A stretch of 5,318 nt of DNA. Source: CAZKYP01 sp964556885 (GTDB lineage Bacteria; Planctomycetota; Phycisphaerae; Sedimentisphaerales; Anaerobacaceae). Location of the stretch: the NCBI GenBank assembly GCA_964556885.1, contig CAZKYP010000228.1:1-5318 (forward strand), in the 5' to 3' direction. Both the position numbers and the translations under genes were made by a program. Shown one piece after another: positions 5,164-5,318 of this stretch (the stretch's first letter is position 1; the number at the start of each line of letters is the position of its first letter). Under the pieces are notes generated by a model, which had not been told where the DNA came from, searched no databases, and saw nothing but the letters and a program-made list of their open reading frames with translations.

Positions 5164-5318
5164 ATGCAGTTAATGTCGATAGAAGATTTGTCTGTTTATC
5201 TCGGCGATTCGAAACGAACGATTTACAAATATATCGCCTCTGGAGATTGCCCGCCATATATACGAATAAGCTCAAAAAATATCAAATTCGACCGGGCCGA
5301 TGTCGATGCCTGGCTCGA
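5164..5318 (+). CDS. Excisionase/AlpA-family helix-turn-helix DNA-binding protein (3' partial)
   Basis: Fifty-one residues are visible before the right edge cuts the gene, beginning MQLMSIEDLSVYLGDSKRTI. This is the classic HTH_17 / excisionase-family (MerR-like winged) fold. Residues 5-24 are the helix-turn-helix (SIEDLSVYLG-DSKRTIYKYI), with SKRTIY in the recognition helix. Residues 29-42 form the wing (CPPYIRISSKNIKF), and residues 43-51 start the closing helix (DRADVDAWL). Stand-alone members are usually about 60-80 residues and act as recombination directionality factors for integrases or as small transcription regulators; longer proteins also use the domain at their N-terminus, and the cut prevents choosing. 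The gene has its own ribosome site and likely promoter, and the phased repeats at 5110-5149 are a plausible binding target. Family assignment is strong; the role in a mobile element is inference. Confidence 0.85.
   Translation, partial: MQLMSIEDLSVYLGDSKRTIYKYIASGDCPPYIRISSKNIKFDRADVDAWL

Overview
The window looks like part of a Planctomycetota chromosome, probably from the Phycisphaerae/Sedimentisphaerales side. This rests on the large secreted-type parallel beta-helix protein with 'DPLF...DYHL...SPCIDAGDP' and 'INMGVYGGT' cap motifs combined with PKD-type domains, an architecture I associate with that group. It is inference from protein style, since no rRNA or phylogenetic marker is present.

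Layout. (1) Positions 1-3587, + strand: a very large multidomain extracellular-type protein, cut by the left edge. In order it holds a right-handed beta-helix with a cap, three tandem PKD-like domains, a region I read as an alpha/beta-hydrolase fold with a candidate Ser-Asp-His triad, an FN3/Ig-like domain, and a second beta-helix with a second copy of the cap. (2) Positions 3640-4494, - strand, convergent with it: a complete PanB-family ketopantoate hydroxymethyltransferase with its catalytic residues in place but several unusual flanking motifs. (3) Positions 4495-5163: a 669-base AT-rich region with no convincing complete protein gene. It is not empty. It holds a panB promoter and Shine-Dalgarno, a perfect palindrome, a long-range inverted repeat and a direct repeat, a strong + strand intrinsic terminator with no protein gene in front of it (hence a candidate small RNA), and a possible decayed gene remnant on the - strand. 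Just before the last gene there is a promoter-like sequence overlapping 10-bp-phased repeats. (4) Position 5164 to the right edge, + strand: the start of an excisionase/AlpA-type helix-turn-helix DNA-binding protein.

How the pieces fit. The beta-helix protein and PanB are convergent and functionally unrelated: one looks like a surface or secreted protein, the other makes a pantothenate/CoA precursor. The small HTH gene after a gene-poor AT-rich stretch is what the border of an integrated or accessory element often looks like, but no integrase, att site or tRNA is visible. The most interesting items are the cryptic hydrolase-like domain, the candidate small RNA with a C-rich segment resembling anti-Shine-Dalgarno sequence, and the phased repeats at the HTH gene promoter.
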